Shown here piece after piece: positions 33,069-46,344 of a DNA stretch of 64,000 nt; the stretch's first letter is position 1; every line of letters begins with the position of its first letter. A program made the position numbers and the translations under genes. Origin of the DNA: Stercorarius parasiticus (taxonomy: Eukaryota; Chordata; Aves; Charadriiformes; Stercorariidae); NCBI GenBank assembly GCA_013396915.1, contig VWZL01000632.1, positions 124,001 through 188,000 of the forward strand, in the 5' to 3' direction. The notes under the pieces were generated by a model. It saw only the letters and a list, made by a program, of their open reading frames with translations. It was not told the origin of the DNA and made no database searches.

Positions 33069-35085
33069 CATGATAGCACAAAGTGCACAGTTGGGTAAAG
33101 TTGCCAATTTTTGATAAAGATCAAAATCTGGACTTCTCTTTTTCCCTGATATAATCTAAAAGCAATTAAGAATGCTGAAATCCTCCCTGTTTTTCCCCTT
33201 GTGACATTTATTTATTCTAATTCTCAGGGCCTCAAAGACTTGTGTTTGTTCTCTGTCACTCATTAGCATGTGTGGGATTGGAATCTGTGGGATTTCTCTG
33301 TTTAAAAACACAATGTTTTCTTCTCCAAAGATGTCAAGCTCATGAAAGTGTTGATTTATTTTAACGACATACCTTGAAGTAGATGAATGGTGAACATTAC
33401 TCCTCTCTTTTCAGATTAATGATCGATTACATGGACGTCATTTATGTGGTCTACGTTTACGCTGTTTCATCTGTGGTGCTGAAGCATAGTACGGCTTTTG
33501 TTTACTGGCTATCTACTGGTAGGGCACTAGGTAGTGTACTTTTCATGGCACAAGTCAAATTAAGTCTAACTTGTTCTTTTTAACCCCGAGGGGTTGTCTT
33601 CAAACACTTCTAATTGTCATTCCGGTTCTTTCAACAGCAAGTCTAACAAACAGAGCTTGTTTGCCTTAAGAGTGCATAACGTGACTGTGAGGTTTTGTTT
33701 TGCCCAGCATATTGCCCATCACATTTTAATTTTCATCTAGAGAAGCAGAAATTGCCTCCTCAGGTATTTGCAACAAAGATTACACTGGCGTAAGGCAAAA
33801 TGAGAGGTGTGCTCCATTTTTGTCCTGCACTGTCTTGGGAAGTAACTTGCTCCCAAAGAGAAAGCTTCTTGCTTTATACGTATTGTAGCATCTCTGTTAT
33901 TTTTAGCAACATAGGTTGTTCTTAGAACTAAAGTGCAGATGTGAAAAAGTGAGATGTAATGTAAAATAAGTTGAGCTGATCATCTGGGCTACCTTTGCAT
34001 AGGACTATATGAGGAAAATGTACAGAGAACGAAAAAATCATAGAGAACTGGTAGCTGAGGCTCTCCCTTAGGCTCCAAAATCAATGGTGAGGAGCCTGAA
34101 AGCTTGAGATCTGGTGGGTGAGTTAGTGCTGGTAATGGTAAAATGCCCCAGAAGCTGAGATGCTGGAATCTTTGATACCTTTAGATGCCCCAGAGGAAAA
34201 GTGGCAGGATGAATTCTGGACAAACTCCTGCCTCTCACTAACATTTGGCCAAAACTTCTTGGTTTTGATCAGTCAATAGTTTCCAATGAAAATCTGTTTT
34301 GTTGGGCAATTCCCCAGCAAGTGTAATAAGATCCATATTGAATTGTTGACATGATAACATATGAACGAGTAATAGCTCATTGCTCAAGTGGATAAAAGGA
34401 CTGAGAACATCTACAAAAGGCTACGTTGAACTCTGTCATTCATTTGATGTACAGCCTGAAGAATGCCAATGTTGTTATTAAAGACTTGCTGACTCCATAG
34501 ACTGCAGTCCTCTTGAATGATCCTGCCCAAATGTCTCCACAGTCCTTCCTGTGGTTTCTGTTTGTGTTTAATTACACAGACTTTTACATGAAGACAGAAT
34601 GGGTTTTACCCATGATTTCATCTGCTTCTCCATTTGGTTGCTGGCTGAACTCCTATTCCCCCGTGACATCATTGAATTCCTTATTTCAACTGTCACCCAC
34701 TGGGATCGGAGCGTCTTTTATTTGTCCTCTCTGGATCGGACAGGTGGACGAGCTCTAGAGCAGAGCCTGCTCTCTGGCTGAAGTGACGTCCAAAGCGAAG
34801 CTCCTAGTTCTGGAGCCCCTGGAAATAAATGGCAGCTGGGGTGCCAGTCACAGCAGTAGCCATAATTGCTGTCAATTAATAACATGAGGGGCTAAGCAAG
34901 TCTCATTTGTCTTTGCGTAAATATCCTTCACGGTATAGTGGGCCAGGTGAGGAGACACCACACGATAGCAGGCAGGATTAATTCAGAAATGAATATCCTG
35001 AAAATTAGGGCAGCGGTGGTATAATGCCAGTGAGGGATCCTCAGGAACAGGAATGAAAGGACAGGATATGTTTTTTCTTACGAAG

Positions 35086-35086
35086 N
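35086..35086. other. Undetermined base (N)
   Basis: The only N in the window, inside CGAAGNGGG. It reflects an unresolved consensus call in the assembly and not a scaffold gap, because no run of N is present. Confidence 0.98.
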
Positions 35087-37278
35087 GGGTATGTATGTAT
35101 CAGAGGTTCATGTTCAGATATTACAGGTACTAACTGTTAAAAAGAAGGACATTCAAAGGATTTAATAATCAGATTATTTCTTTCTAGATTCTTCCTACCC
35201 TGACCAGGCAGGAAGTAAGAAGTGACAGTTTAAGGACTATTAAAAAGATGATATAAGCTGTCTTTCTCATAATATCTTAATTTTCGTAGTAAAGAACCAG
35301 GGACTTGCAGAGTCCTGTAAGACACGCTAAGAAGCTCGTTCCTGCGTGGCAGAGACATGGAGCTGCCTAAGGAACTCTCCAGTAAGCTGGCTGCGTAAAA
35401 ACCTCAGAGAAGAATCTAATACAGGGTCAATTGGCTTATTGTAGCTTTTTTTTTCCCCCTCCTGGTGACTCCCCTGGGTGCTTAAGAGATTGAGAAAGAA
35501 GCATGAACTTAAAGCCTGACTAGATCTATATCTTTCCAAGGAGCAGGTGGCCACAGCTTTGCCTCCTCTTTCCTCTATGGAGTTTGGGACCTGGGCAATG
35601 TTTGAGGATGCTGCAGTTTAGTGCACAGGACCTCTAACGTGATTTTCATCTGTGTAACTCTGAAAGAAAAGAGGTTTTAGGGTATCACAGATGCCAAATG
35701 AAATTCCCAAGAGACATATAACAAGGCAGGAGCTGCATTACCACAACTACAGAACAAATGGTGACTTGGAAGACACTGGTATGAAAGAACCTGGAGGTTT
35801 AAAAATCACCTCTTGAATCACGCAACATATGGTGCTCAGAAGAGGTTAAGAGCTACCTAAATAAAATATTTGCTGTCCAGTAGCCCTGGAGCTCATTATC
35901 CGTAAGTATTACAGGGTTTATAGGTATGCCAAGGAGGCAAAGGAGATGAAAAGTACTTCTGCCTTCAAAAGGGGAATTAATGTAATAGTATTCATTCCTT
36001 TTGTAGTTAATACTGCTACTTAGGAAGTCCTAAAGTACATGATGTCTTTGCTGATTAAATTTCCTGTGTAAGCAAAATATTCATAAAGTTACATAACTGC
36101 ATTTTTCTTCCTACCTCATTGCTGGCAGCAGCAGTACGGGTTTCTGGAGCGCTGCAAGCCTTGCTTCGCCTCCACTTCAACGTGGCCTAACAGTGAGGAG
36201 AAAAGAATGGAAGGACAGCAGGGGAACAGAGTGATGCTGTTGCAATAAATCCTTCATTCGGCCTGTGTATCTCATATGCACTTCCTGCCTTCCTCTTGCA
36301 TTCCCCAACAGACCTAGGCTCCCTGCGGCCTGATGCTTCCCACCTGAGGTCGTTAATACAATCCTGATGCAATGAAGTGGCCTAAGTCATTTCCCTTTTT
36401 ATCTCTGGTGAACTGAGCTGAGAAACCAAGAGCACCTCTCCCACTGGGCTCGAGCCTGCTAGGCAGCTCTTTCCCTCCTGTTTATGCCCCACAGTCTCTT
36501 TTCCCATGATGTGGGGCCCCTTTCCCATAATGTAACTGTTGTTGGATTGGTGAGTAAAGAGTGTCAAGTTGCAAGACAGATGTTTCGCCAGAGGATGTCA
36601 GACAGGCATCCTCTGCATCATCTTCTGCGAGCAGTTCAACAGAAACAATTGTGGTGGGGAGCGTTTTTGGCATGTCCTCTAAGGGAAAAATTATAGGGGG
36701 TAATTTTGCTGCCTCTGGACTGGCTTATCTGACTTTTGTATCCCTTTGTGGTAGAGCAGGCCCTTGCCCTGTTTTTTTAGTCAATTTAAAGAGTGATTCA
36801 GGGCAAGAGGAATCTATTTCAAAGTTTCCATATTAATTGTTATGAGTCAAAGTAAAAATGAATATAAGATCAGTTGTTTTGCTTAAGTAGCACTGTCCAA
36901 TCTGATTAATAAGTACCCTTCTGCTGACCTCAAAATATGTTGTAAAACTTCTTCAAGATAAGGACCAAAAAATGTACCAAGACACTTCTGCTGATCTTGT
37001 ATTTGTTTATTGTACTTCTGCTCCAGTTTCCTCTGCTGCCAATGGCTTTTAAATACAAATGAGCAAACTGTGGGCCAATTTAAAGGAAAGAACAAAGATT
37101 TTTAAAGAAAATGGTGGGAGCTCAGCAGTGGAGTATATATGAAATCAAAGTTTTATTGTGTACAGTTTTGTAATACAGAGATTCCCTCTCAACAGATGGA
37201 TCATTGCCCTGCTGTGTACAGAGAGGTGACGTCCTTGTGGCTGAACGCCTTGGTCCAGTGGACTTGGATAGGAGAGCT

Positions 37279-37701
37279 TCAAACATCCTGTGCAGGGTTT
37301 AAAAAGTCAAGCCCAAAAGCTGTTAGCATCAGGGAACATACAATGTGGAAACTGAGAAAGGGAAAAGAAGTCGCATGAGGAGAGGAGACAGTTCTTAAAA
37401 AGACTCTAAAAACACCTTTGGTTTTCATCCATATTCTGTTAACTATTATGTTGCATTTTTTAATCACTTCATGAGGTATGGGGTGATGCAAATCTGCTGC
37501 ATGGCTCTGGAAGCAGCGAGTGAGCAGCTCAGCACACTCTGGCTGTTCATTTTGAGTGAAAACTAGAGATACAAACCATGCTGCAAGCCCTTTGCCCCAA
37601 TAATCAGGAAAAGCTGCTCTTTTGTCCCATTCTGCCTCTTCAGGAATCAGCAGCAGCCCTCTTTCAGACAATGCTTGATGGAAGAGTGAATGTCCTCCTC
37701 T
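37279..37701 (-). other. Unverified open reading frame, 141 codons stop to stop
   Basis: The frame is open from just after a TGA at 37702-37704 to the TGA at 37276-37278. It has no ATG near its start; the first candidate initiation codon would be a TTG at 37671. The conceptual product has a protein-like balance of residues: HSLFHQALSERG near the start, FPDYWGKGLAAWFVSLVF around residues 30-50, and HPIPHEVIKKCNIIVNRIW around 85-105. I do not recognise the family. A second minus-strand frame downstream (36883-37095) contains a Lys/Gln-rich helix-like stretch. A decayed gene, an exon or a retroelement piece are possible. About one open frame of this length is expected by chance in a window like this. 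Confidence 0.15.
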
Positions 37702-40700
37702 TCAGTCTAAGCCTTTCTCTGTAGTGTCGTTTGTCTCATTTTTGGCAGCAATAAGCAGTTTTGCTCAGTGTATGTGGGACACTTGCTGCAGACAATTTAC
37801 AAACATCAGGGGAAAGAAGGCAGTTGGCGGTGTTTTTGAATTCCCATAAGTACTTCTTTTTTTGTTGTTTCTAAAGAGTAGCTGAAAAACAAAATGAGTG
37901 TTTTATTTCCTGATGAACACAAATATTTGTCCAAAATAACTTAAATTGTTTATTAATGTGATTCCATTTGAACATTTCTTTTTTAGGCACCATGTGAAAG
38001 CTCTTATTTCTTCCATGATGGATATTTGTCATCAGCTCATGTGAATGTTTTGGTGAACCAAAGGATGGATTGTTCTGTTTTGCTTGCTTGGATTGTGAAA
38101 TAGGAATATCCGTAACATGACAGGGCATGAAAGAGCCTGAAATGAATTAAAGCTGTACTTTAATGAATGGGCTTTTCATTTAGTCGATTCTTTATAAACA
38201 ACTGTGGTAAATCCACTCTCAGTAAATCCAAAGGATGGTTGACACATGCGTTTCATATGGGTGGGTACTGGCAGACTAGAACTGATGATGCATTTTTCGG
38301 CAGATGAGTGTGCTAGCTATCGCATTTCAACTGGAAGAACTGCTCCGGTGTAGCGCCAATACAGTATGTGCTATGTTTAATCTGATTATCTCAGCTCAAA
38401 ACCTAGACAGATGAGAACATTCTCAAGCTGGATGCTCCAGGAATCATCCAACCGACGTGGATCTCTCAGCCTTTGCTGTAAAGGGGGCAGGTTTCTACCT
38501 GCTGAATTATTTGCTAAGTTGGGCTGAAGGTAACTGAGCCAATGGATATCCCATGCTGAAGGTGGAAAAACTGGGCAGGCATATACAAGTAAAGCATGCG
38601 ATAATGCCCAGTGCTTCATTCAAAGCTGTGTATTTATTCAGATGAGGAGTCCCTCTAGGCAAATGTTGCACCTGACTGGTTTTCAAGTTTTGAACCGTAA
38701 ACAAAGGTAACACCTAAAATCCATCCTTAAGAGAAAATTAAAGAGATCTGTATCCAAATGTGAGTATGATGGAAAATGTTGTGACTGTGCATCTGTTGTA
38801 AGTATTTGAAAACATTGAATTTTGCCAAGAGAATTGCGCCAAAAATAGTGGGTCATTAGAAAGCAAGAGCTGTACGGAAGCACAGGCAATAAGTTGGATC
38901 ATTTTTCTTTGCTGGTCTTTTCAGGAAGTACAGCAGTTGAGGGTAAATGTACTATTTGTTCCTTAAGGGCTTACTAACCCACTTGAAACAGAACCTAATG
39001 TACATCTTGCCATCTAATTTCTCATGACGATGTGGGCTTATGTCACTTTTTGCTTTCAGATACATCTCAAATAGTATGTCAGTTTGCATGGGAAGAGTTC
39101 AAGGCGACTGACGCTCGCTGTGTGCTCCTGTTCCCATCAGAGAACACTGGAGCTGAGCCCTATAATCACAACCCCAAATAAACATCTGGGATTCCTGATT
39201 GCCAACGGGTTCCTTGGAAAGTCACGTACATCCAGTGCTAGTCTGGAGAAATGTTTTTGTGGGATATGTGGCAAGAACACTCCTAATGATATCTGCGCCC
39301 CTTGCCTATGTCCATTTTTTATTGTTGAAAATAGCTTGATTTTCAGTCCTTGGTGATCCCTTTGTGTTAGATTTTGTATTAATCTGCTATTAGCATCCAG
39401 TTCCAGCTACAGACACTGACTCACACCCGTAGAAACACCTCCTACAGCTCGGTGAGGCAATGGACTGTGAACAAACTTACCTTCATCAATCAAAATGATT
39501 TCACAAACTTGTTCCTGACTTTTGTTGACCCTACGTTTTCAGAGCTGAGAATGCAAAATGCAACCTTGGTAGCTCAGGGCTGAAAGTTTGGATCAGATAA
39601 GAGATACTGTTCCTTTGCACTCAAGTATAAGAGTACAATTACCACCAGATTGCTGGTGTGACTACTTCAAGGGGTAAAATGTAAAATCCTTGCATGTGTA
39701 AGCATAAACTCCGTCTTTAAAGATATTTTAACCTAGTTAAATAGGTGGTTGAATGTTTCCAGGAAGAGTGCATGAGAAGATGTGAACACAGCAGAAGACA
39801 GCTTCTCTTGTCTTTTTTAAAAGATGCTCAGATTTTTCAGCCCAGCATTTGCACAGTTCTTGCTGGGCATAAGAGCAGATGTACCTGATGTGACTGTAGG
39901 TTTACCATGCATTGAAAGACACCAGCGAGTACATTACATACATTAGAGTCTGTTAGTGCATCAGTGACCCAATTAGCGTGCAGTAATAGATGCATACCCT
40001 GGAAGCATTCCTGTTTCCTTAACTATGTTAAGTCTGACTCTTTCCATATTTAATAACAAGTCATTACAATAGATAAGGCATGGAGGATACAGAATTCAGT
40101 CAAATTAGCACTTCATGACTAATTTAACTATGGTAAGCAAGGGGTTAACGTGGAAATTAGATGCCAGAGTAGAGATGATAAAGCAATTTATCAAATTTAG
40201 CAAGACTGTCCATTCTAGTCTGACCGTGATGTAGACTGACACTGAACTGAAGGTTATTGACCTGACCTGGTTTGCATCTGACGGTGCTGATTTTGAGAGC
40301 AAATGAGTTCTGGTGCCTACAAGCTCATAGGGCTTCCAGTTTCTCAGCAGATAAGCGTTGGCTGGCCTTCTCTTTCAGACTGGCTTGTGCAAACACACCC
40401 CTAATGATTCCCACAGATCACGTAACTGGAGTGAATGGGCTGCTGGCAGTAGCAGTTGCTGAAATCTGGCACTGTTCCTCTCTGGTTGTGCAGGACGCGA
40501 TGAGTACTTGCACGTGTATTAGTTATGCACGTGTCTGCCCCCACCCAGCCTGTGCGAGAGGAAGGCTCACGCAGCAGTGCCGTATGGCACAGGGCGTTGA
40601 AAGGCTAGTGCACGCATCTAGCTCCCTCTGACTTTAAATTTTAGATGCCTAGAAGTTACCAAGGAGTCTTTCCCCTTAAGCAGTGGCCCGTACTAATGCT

Positions 40701-41405
40701 AGGAGCCGTGTAAAGTCATTCTGCTCTGTAACCCTCTGTGTGGCACTTCCAGTTCTCCTCCTGCCGTGTGTCTGGGACTGCTGCAGCCAGCGGCGGGTGA
40801 GGAGGATGAAAACATGCCTCCTTTCCACAGCTGCTGTATACCCATTACGTGCTGAGCTGAGCTGCCTTGGATGGCTGAACTGCAACCATCTCAAGACATA
40901 TGCCTTCTGCTTAGAAATAGAGCCAGCTGAGCTTTGGTTTTTCTAAGCCCTTGATCTGCTTTATACCTGATGTAATCAGGGTAACCTGATATAACCAAGG
41001 TAACATTGATAGTAATTGGAAGGCAAACAATTGTGTTGAAAATAGCCCCTTGCAATGTTGCAACAATCTGTGGTGGTTTACTAGGGTTTGCTATGGACTA
41101 GCTGCTTTGGCTAAACTGACAGGCGATCCTAATCGAAACCAAAACTCCCTGAAGTGCTATAATTCTTCTTAATCTATGCTTTTTTTTTTTTTTGGAAGTG
41201 GAATTGAAAACTTGTCTTCATAGCATTTCAGCTACATTTTTCCAAATACATGATTGATTTAAATTTATTTGTGAGAGTATTTCCATCACATTCAGAAAAA
41301 AAATAACCTTTTGTTTAAACCAATATTCTGAATTTTTTAAGGTTTCCAGTGCATCTTAAACAATGGAAGTAAAGTGTGCTGCATAATAAGAGTTTTGAGA
41401 CAAAC

Positions 41406-41419
41406 ATATATATATATAT
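41406..41419. repeat. (AT)7 microsatellite
   Basis: Seven perfect AT units in an AT-rich context. Confidence 0.95.
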
Positions 41420-42027
41420 GTGATGCTGCAAAATTATTATTTTTTTTTTAATTAAAGTAGAGATTGACCTCAGCCAGGTATCATTCACGCTGGCTTCTTG
41501 TGTGGGTTATAAACTAGAAATAAATCTGCAGGGATAAACGGCATACTCTGCTCCGTTCGGTCTTGTGAAGAACGTACTTGATGATTATGGTCTCAGGCCC
41601 CTGCTCTTGCTGCGCTAGTATCCGTCTCAAGGGCAGATAGACAAGTGAAGAAAACTGTTCTTGAAAGGTATGGACCGGCATCAGTGACAAGGAAAACGAT
41701 CCATTGCGCCCAGAGAGTACCAGGGTCAATCGCCTGGGCAGTCAGAAGACAGAGACCGCTTTTGCTGGTGGGAAGCTTCTTTCTGATTGTTTCTATGGAC
41801 TGAGAACTGGGTTGGCCATTTGCTTGTTTCTCTCCCCTCTAACCTTAGTGAGCTTCTGTTACTTGTGCTGTTCAGTGCTTTTCAGGGACCCAAAGTGGTG
41901 GGTTACTACAGTGCCTCTAAACAGCAGTTTCAAGAGACAATTAAGAAAATAGTTTTATTTGCAGTCAGATGGCTGACCACGAAGGTGCAGGTCAATACAT
42001 TGTCCATGAGCTCTCAATGAGTAGCGT

Positions 42028-42100
42028 AACATAATGGCTTAGGGTTTTGCATGGAATAAACCAGGGTGTAAATTTTGTGTCTGCCAGCTTACTCGTATTC
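42028..42100 (+). mobile_element. Possible tRNA-like SINE head
   Basis: TAATGGCTTAGGGTTTTGCATGG, GAATAAACCAGGGTG and TGTCTGCCAGCTTAC parallel an old SINE promoter head: A-box-like 'tagtggttagggc', then the B-box area 'gacccgggttcaaat', then 'ctctgcctgactt'. The B box is badly decayed. This is not a tRNA gene because no cloverleaf can be formed. Confidence 0.35.
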
Positions 42101-43804
42101 AGGCCCTGCCTGATACACACTGGAGCAAATCTAGTTGGATCTTCTTGGGCAGCAGCTATCCCATTTTGGGGTGTCTACTGGGGTCTTGATACGTCCTTTG
42201 GTTCCATATAGAAACAAAACCAAGGTCTTTCAAATATGTTCGCCAGTATCTGAGTTGTGTCAAAATGTTACTTTCCGAACCGTTTGGGAAGTGCTATATG
42301 CGTCTGTTCTCATGTGCTCTGTCTTCCTCTCTCTTTTACTTTTTTCCCTACCCCACCCTCTTCCATCCTTCCTGTCAGAACAGTGACAGTTTATGTTTTG
42401 CAATAGGGGCAAGTTTTGATTTTAGCAAAACTTAAAATGGCAAAAAATTTTGGCTATCTCTAAATGTGTGCTTTCCTGTGGTGCACTGAGGTAAAAAGTA
42501 CCTCCACCTCACCCCCCTACCACTGATAAGATATTAATACAAGACAATATAATGCAAGATAGTATATTCCTGTTAGTTAAAACATCTCTTTATTTTTCAG
42601 GCGTACAAGCAGAGCCCTTTCCTTGCTCTCCATCCTCCCCCCATACCAAAACAAAGTACAGGCCAGCGGGACCAGAGCGTGCGAATTCCACTGCCTCCCT
42701 CCTCAGCCGTGCACCCCCTTCCCTCCCGCAGGGAGGTGAACGTGGTCCACACATCATTCGAGACAGGAACAATATAACACAATCTGTTTTCAAATTTTCT
42801 AAATATTTCCCAACTTCCATTGCAAGCTGTTGCCTTCACACTGTAAATTCGTGCCAAGAACTCCCCAGCAGCATTCTTTTCTGCCTTCCCAAATGGCTCG
42901 GACGGCAAACAAACCTTTCCTTGAGTCACTGATTTCTGAAAAAAAAAGTGTTTGTGTTTATTATATATGAAGGAAGAATGGCTAGACTGCAGATTTTACA
43001 GCTCGCAGCTCTCCAGTGAAAACCATAAATAAGAAGATCTTTGACAGCAGAGAGCTGCTTTCTCCTCTGCGTCTTTTGATCTGTGAACAGGACTTCTCCC
43101 TTCCCAGAGCAGCCAGGGTGCTGCTGCGCTGGGTAGGAAACAACTGCCTGGCAATTTTCTATCCCCTCCGAGCCCATAAAGCTCTGGGACACGTTGTGCC
43201 ATCTACAGTTGGCTTTACTGCCTGAACAAAAAGCTTTTGATGTAATAAACACTGTGTGAGAGTGCAGTTTCACAGGATAATATGATCATCTGTATTGCAG
43301 TGAGCTATACTGAATGGCGCAGTCTAGACATGAATGTGTTAAATTAGTACTGGAACAATTCAGCAGACACTAGGATTAATTAGGAGAGGATTTTTTTTTT
43401 TTTTGCTTTAAAAAATGTGAGCTATCTAGCACCTGATAATTCAGATGGACTGTAGAAATTTTCAGTATTCATCATCAGAAGTACTTAAAGTGATCACAGT
43501 ATGTGCTAATACTTGTCTGTGAGGTCCTGTACGCATGACAGTCACAAAAGTTTGCCCTGCCCTGTATGAGTGCATTTCTGCCTGGCCGTGACTATGCTTT
43601 GAGCAGGTATAATCCTTGATCATCTCCATTATTTTCCTCACTGCTCTAACAACATAGCACACTTGTATTTCTCTGTATTTTTTCCTCTGGGTCAACTCAC
43701 CCTCACTTTCTACTTTTGTAAAGTGCTATTGGAGCAAATGTCCTGCCATTCGGTGTTTGAGTTTCAGCTCTCCCACTTTTCGCAGAGCTGTTCCAATACA
43801 GAAA
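42101..43804. other. Non-coding stretch, no confirmed gene
   Basis: A TTTATTTTTCAG followed by an open frame (42600-42932) resembles a splice acceptor, but no matching donor or domain is seen. A T14 run lies at 43391-43404. No other feature recognised. Confidence 0.45.
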
Positions 43805-43885
43805 GCACGATACAGTGGTTAAAGCAAAGAAAGGAGGTTAATAGACTGTGGTTCTGTTTCTCGGTAGGGCATCAGTAGGTGTCAC
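43805..43885 (+). mobile_element. Decayed tRNA-derived SINE head
   Basis: CGATACAGTGGTTAAAGC followed about 32 bases later by TGTGGTTCTGTTTCTCGG fits the A box and B box of the MIR/CORE-type SINE head ('tagtggttaagagc' and 'gggttctattcccgg'), with 'gggcatcagtaggtgtcac' downstream. Box spacing is right for an RNA polymerase III internal promoter, but both boxes carry changes and there is no acceptor stem. It is therefore a SINE fossil and not a functional tRNA. Confidence 0.45.
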
Positions 43886-45412
43886 GTAAAACCGGCAAAC
43901 AACGTTTTTAAGTTCCTTGAGCCAGGCTGTAAAACTCTGCACTGGGATGTGACTCAGTCTGCCGGTGCTCAGCATCAGGCAAACACAAGTGAGTTTCCTT
44001 TCCATTCAAAAAGCTTTCGTACCTGAAAGATTGTCTGATCTTTTTTCCCTAACCGTATCATCTGGTTTAAAACACATGCTACCTCTCCTTATGGCCTTGT
44101 ATTTTTGTGCTAGTTCATAGTCCAAGTCAACATAAAGAGGACAGTGTACTTTCTGATGTGTGGAAAGCTCATATTATCCACAGGTCTGAAACCACATTGC
44201 CCCAGCCTGGTGGCTGAAGTCTGAATATCTGAGTGAATATATCCCAATTTTGGCACCAGATTCTGAGGCACCCATGTTAAATGCCATCTAATAATTATGT
44301 CAGTTGGTCAAATTGCCTAATACAAATGGAGTATCACAAAGCTTGATTTTTCATCCTTACAAAATGTGTCAGGGTACCCGTATATAGCTGATGTATTGAT
44401 ACGAAACATCACCCCTATTGCTGTGGAATAGTTGTTTTGCAAATTTATCTTTTCCAGAATGAGATGGCTGAACTTTGTTTAATGTGTGTTTGCTTGATCC
44501 AGATGGAAGCAGAAGAATATTATTTCTGCCTGCTTTTCACTGAGCTTGGGGGAAAGGTTGACAGATTCTTCGTTTTGGTCTGTATTGACATGATCCAGTT
44601 TGAGCTGGGGATGCTCGCTTGCCAGTGGTTCTGAAGTTCCCGGTCACTGTTCACGGCACATGTTTCAATGAGACCAGTCACTCCAAAAAAGCCCATTTCT
44701 AATGTCCATTAACAAGAATATTTTGCTGTCACTATCTGCAAATGTGTGTTAAGAGTGATGGAAAATGCTGCTGATTTACTTCAGGGGACTCTGAAGGCCA
44801 CCAAGAAGACAAGCGAGGCAAGACATGGCAAGGCAAGCAGAATATGTTTATGCTAACTTCTGGGTGTGTGACCAAGCACAGGTTCCAGTCACTGTCTGTG
44901 CACAACTCCACATGTATCTCAGGCTCTGGAGATCCAGAGCATCAGGTGTATTGAAGATATACTGCAGACCTGAGTCTGTTCATTTAGGCAGTTGGGGTGG
45001 ATCAGAGGCAGGTCCAGGTCTCAGCACAGGTCTCCCAGAAGGCACACCAATCATTTCCAGAAGTAATTTTTCTTGGAGGGAGGGAATATGGACATCTCTT
45101 ACGTGTTTGAACTCAGGTTGTGAATGGTAGGTGCCTGACCTGGACAGATTTGGGCCAGGCAAAGTCTGCAATATGGGCAAAAATCTCAGAGTCATGAGGA
45201 ACAGAAAGTTTATGTCTGCACTTGAATCTGCTCCCATCTCTGCTTACCAGTGTCTGATGGCCTTTTAACAGAACTCACTTCAGGTTTCTCCACCAGTATG
45301 AGCTAATACTGAGCTGTGGACAGTGTTGGCCATGCAGGCAATTCCTTTTGAGGCACTCTGCTGCTAAACCTGCTCAATAACTCTCCAGAGGAGGGTGAAG
45401 ACTGTTTTTACA
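43886..45412. other. Non-coding stretch, no gene recognised
   Basis: Open frames at 44437-44634 and 44825-45130 have no recognisable motif. A small GGCAAG-rich run lies near 44813-44840. Nothing else seen. Confidence 0.45.
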
Positions 45413-45485
45413 GCTGAATATGGTGCAAGGATTGAACTATGGGCCTTTCGTCTTAGAGGTGGCTCCTTACCGTATGTTTTTGCTA
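45413..45485 (-). mobile_element. Possible tRNA-like SINE head, reversed
   Basis: GCAAGGATTGAACTATGGGCC followed by TCGTCTTAGAGGTGGCTCCT reads as a reversed SINE head or tRNA half ('gcagggattgaacctgggac ... tcagtcttagaggtgagtgct'). The B-box complement GGATTGAACTAT is the most convincing part. The rest is too decayed to be sure. Confidence 0.35.
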
Positions 45486-46344
45486 TGAAGAACAAGGTCA
45501 AATCTTCCAAAGTTTGGTGTTACATAGCTAAAAGTTTGCATAGGGCTTTACAAAAACAAAAGCATCTACATTATTATAAAAACAGGGCTCTTAGTTATAT
45601 GTAATGAGGTAAAGTGAATATATTACAGTTTAACAGCTGATTTGGAAAGTCCTTATCACTATGTTACCATAGTTTTAAAGCCCAGGAGTGTGAAGAAATT
45701 TTGAAGAAACTAAGGAACTGTAACCGCAATGGACAATTTCATGCAGGAGATGAACTAGCTGTTGGGAAGAACAGTTCCTGTGTTGTGGGAGAACTTGCTT
45801 CTCTGCTTTCTGCCTCTTTCGAGCAAACTGCCAGTGCAGAGCTGAGGCAGTCCTGTTGGGGAGCGATCAATATGCTGCCACATACCATCCATAATTCTGG
45901 AATTTGCTTCTCTCACCCACACCACGGTGGTTTCACAATGTGCTTTCTTATGCTGTAGCAGGGTCAGCCTCCTCAGGACGTGTTTTTCTTAGTCATGTGG
46001 ATTTGTCAGATACAGTCTTTTTTCCTATTCAAATGAGCTTTTCAGTGTGTACTCATTGCATATGCACAAAGGCTCACTTAATCAGTCCAGATGACTCCTT
46101 AAGGAGACTTTTAATGTCTGTAATTTACTGCCCGGTGTTTTCTTTTCTTTGAAGCGTACCTTACTCCCTGCTCGGACCATGTCACCTGTTCTGAGTAAAA
46201 ATGACAGCGTGGTCCTTTATCAGCAGTGAGTAATATTTCCTTTGAATATTTATGCTATGAAACCGCACTGACAAAGGACTGTGCAGGGGTGGATAGATTG
46301 GGAAAACCTGTGGGACAGCACAAGGAATGAGCATGTGGGCAGCA
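45486..46344. other. Non-coding stretch, no gene recognised
   Basis: Short overlapping open frames only; nothing recognisable. Confidence 0.5.

Larger units (their letters stand above)
32373..36482. other. Non-coding stretch with simple repeats, no gene recognised
   Basis: Contains a G-rich tract (32603-32622), a (TAA)8 microsatellite (33044-33068), and one undetermined base at 35086 next to a small GTAT repeat at about 35090-35100. Open frames here are short and domain-free. Confidence 0.5.
36483..42027. other. Non-coding stretch with one unverified open frame
   Basis: No transposon or RNA gene recognised. The minus-strand open frame at 37279-37701 is annotated separately. 39930-40200 is AT-rich with several TAAT-type homeodomain core motifs and may be a conserved non-coding element. 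A T14 run lies at 41180-41193 and an (AT)7 at 41406-41419. Confidence 0.45.

Noticed and set aside
42552..42932. Possible exon after TTTATTTTTCAG at about 42588-42599
   Set aside because: The acceptor looks fair, but there is no good donor at the end of the open frame and the peptide shows no known motif. Frames on the opposite strand are equally open.
43805..43885. tRNA-like A and B boxes suggesting a tRNA gene
   Set aside because: No acceptor or anticodon stem can be formed and both boxes are altered. Kept only as a SINE head relic.
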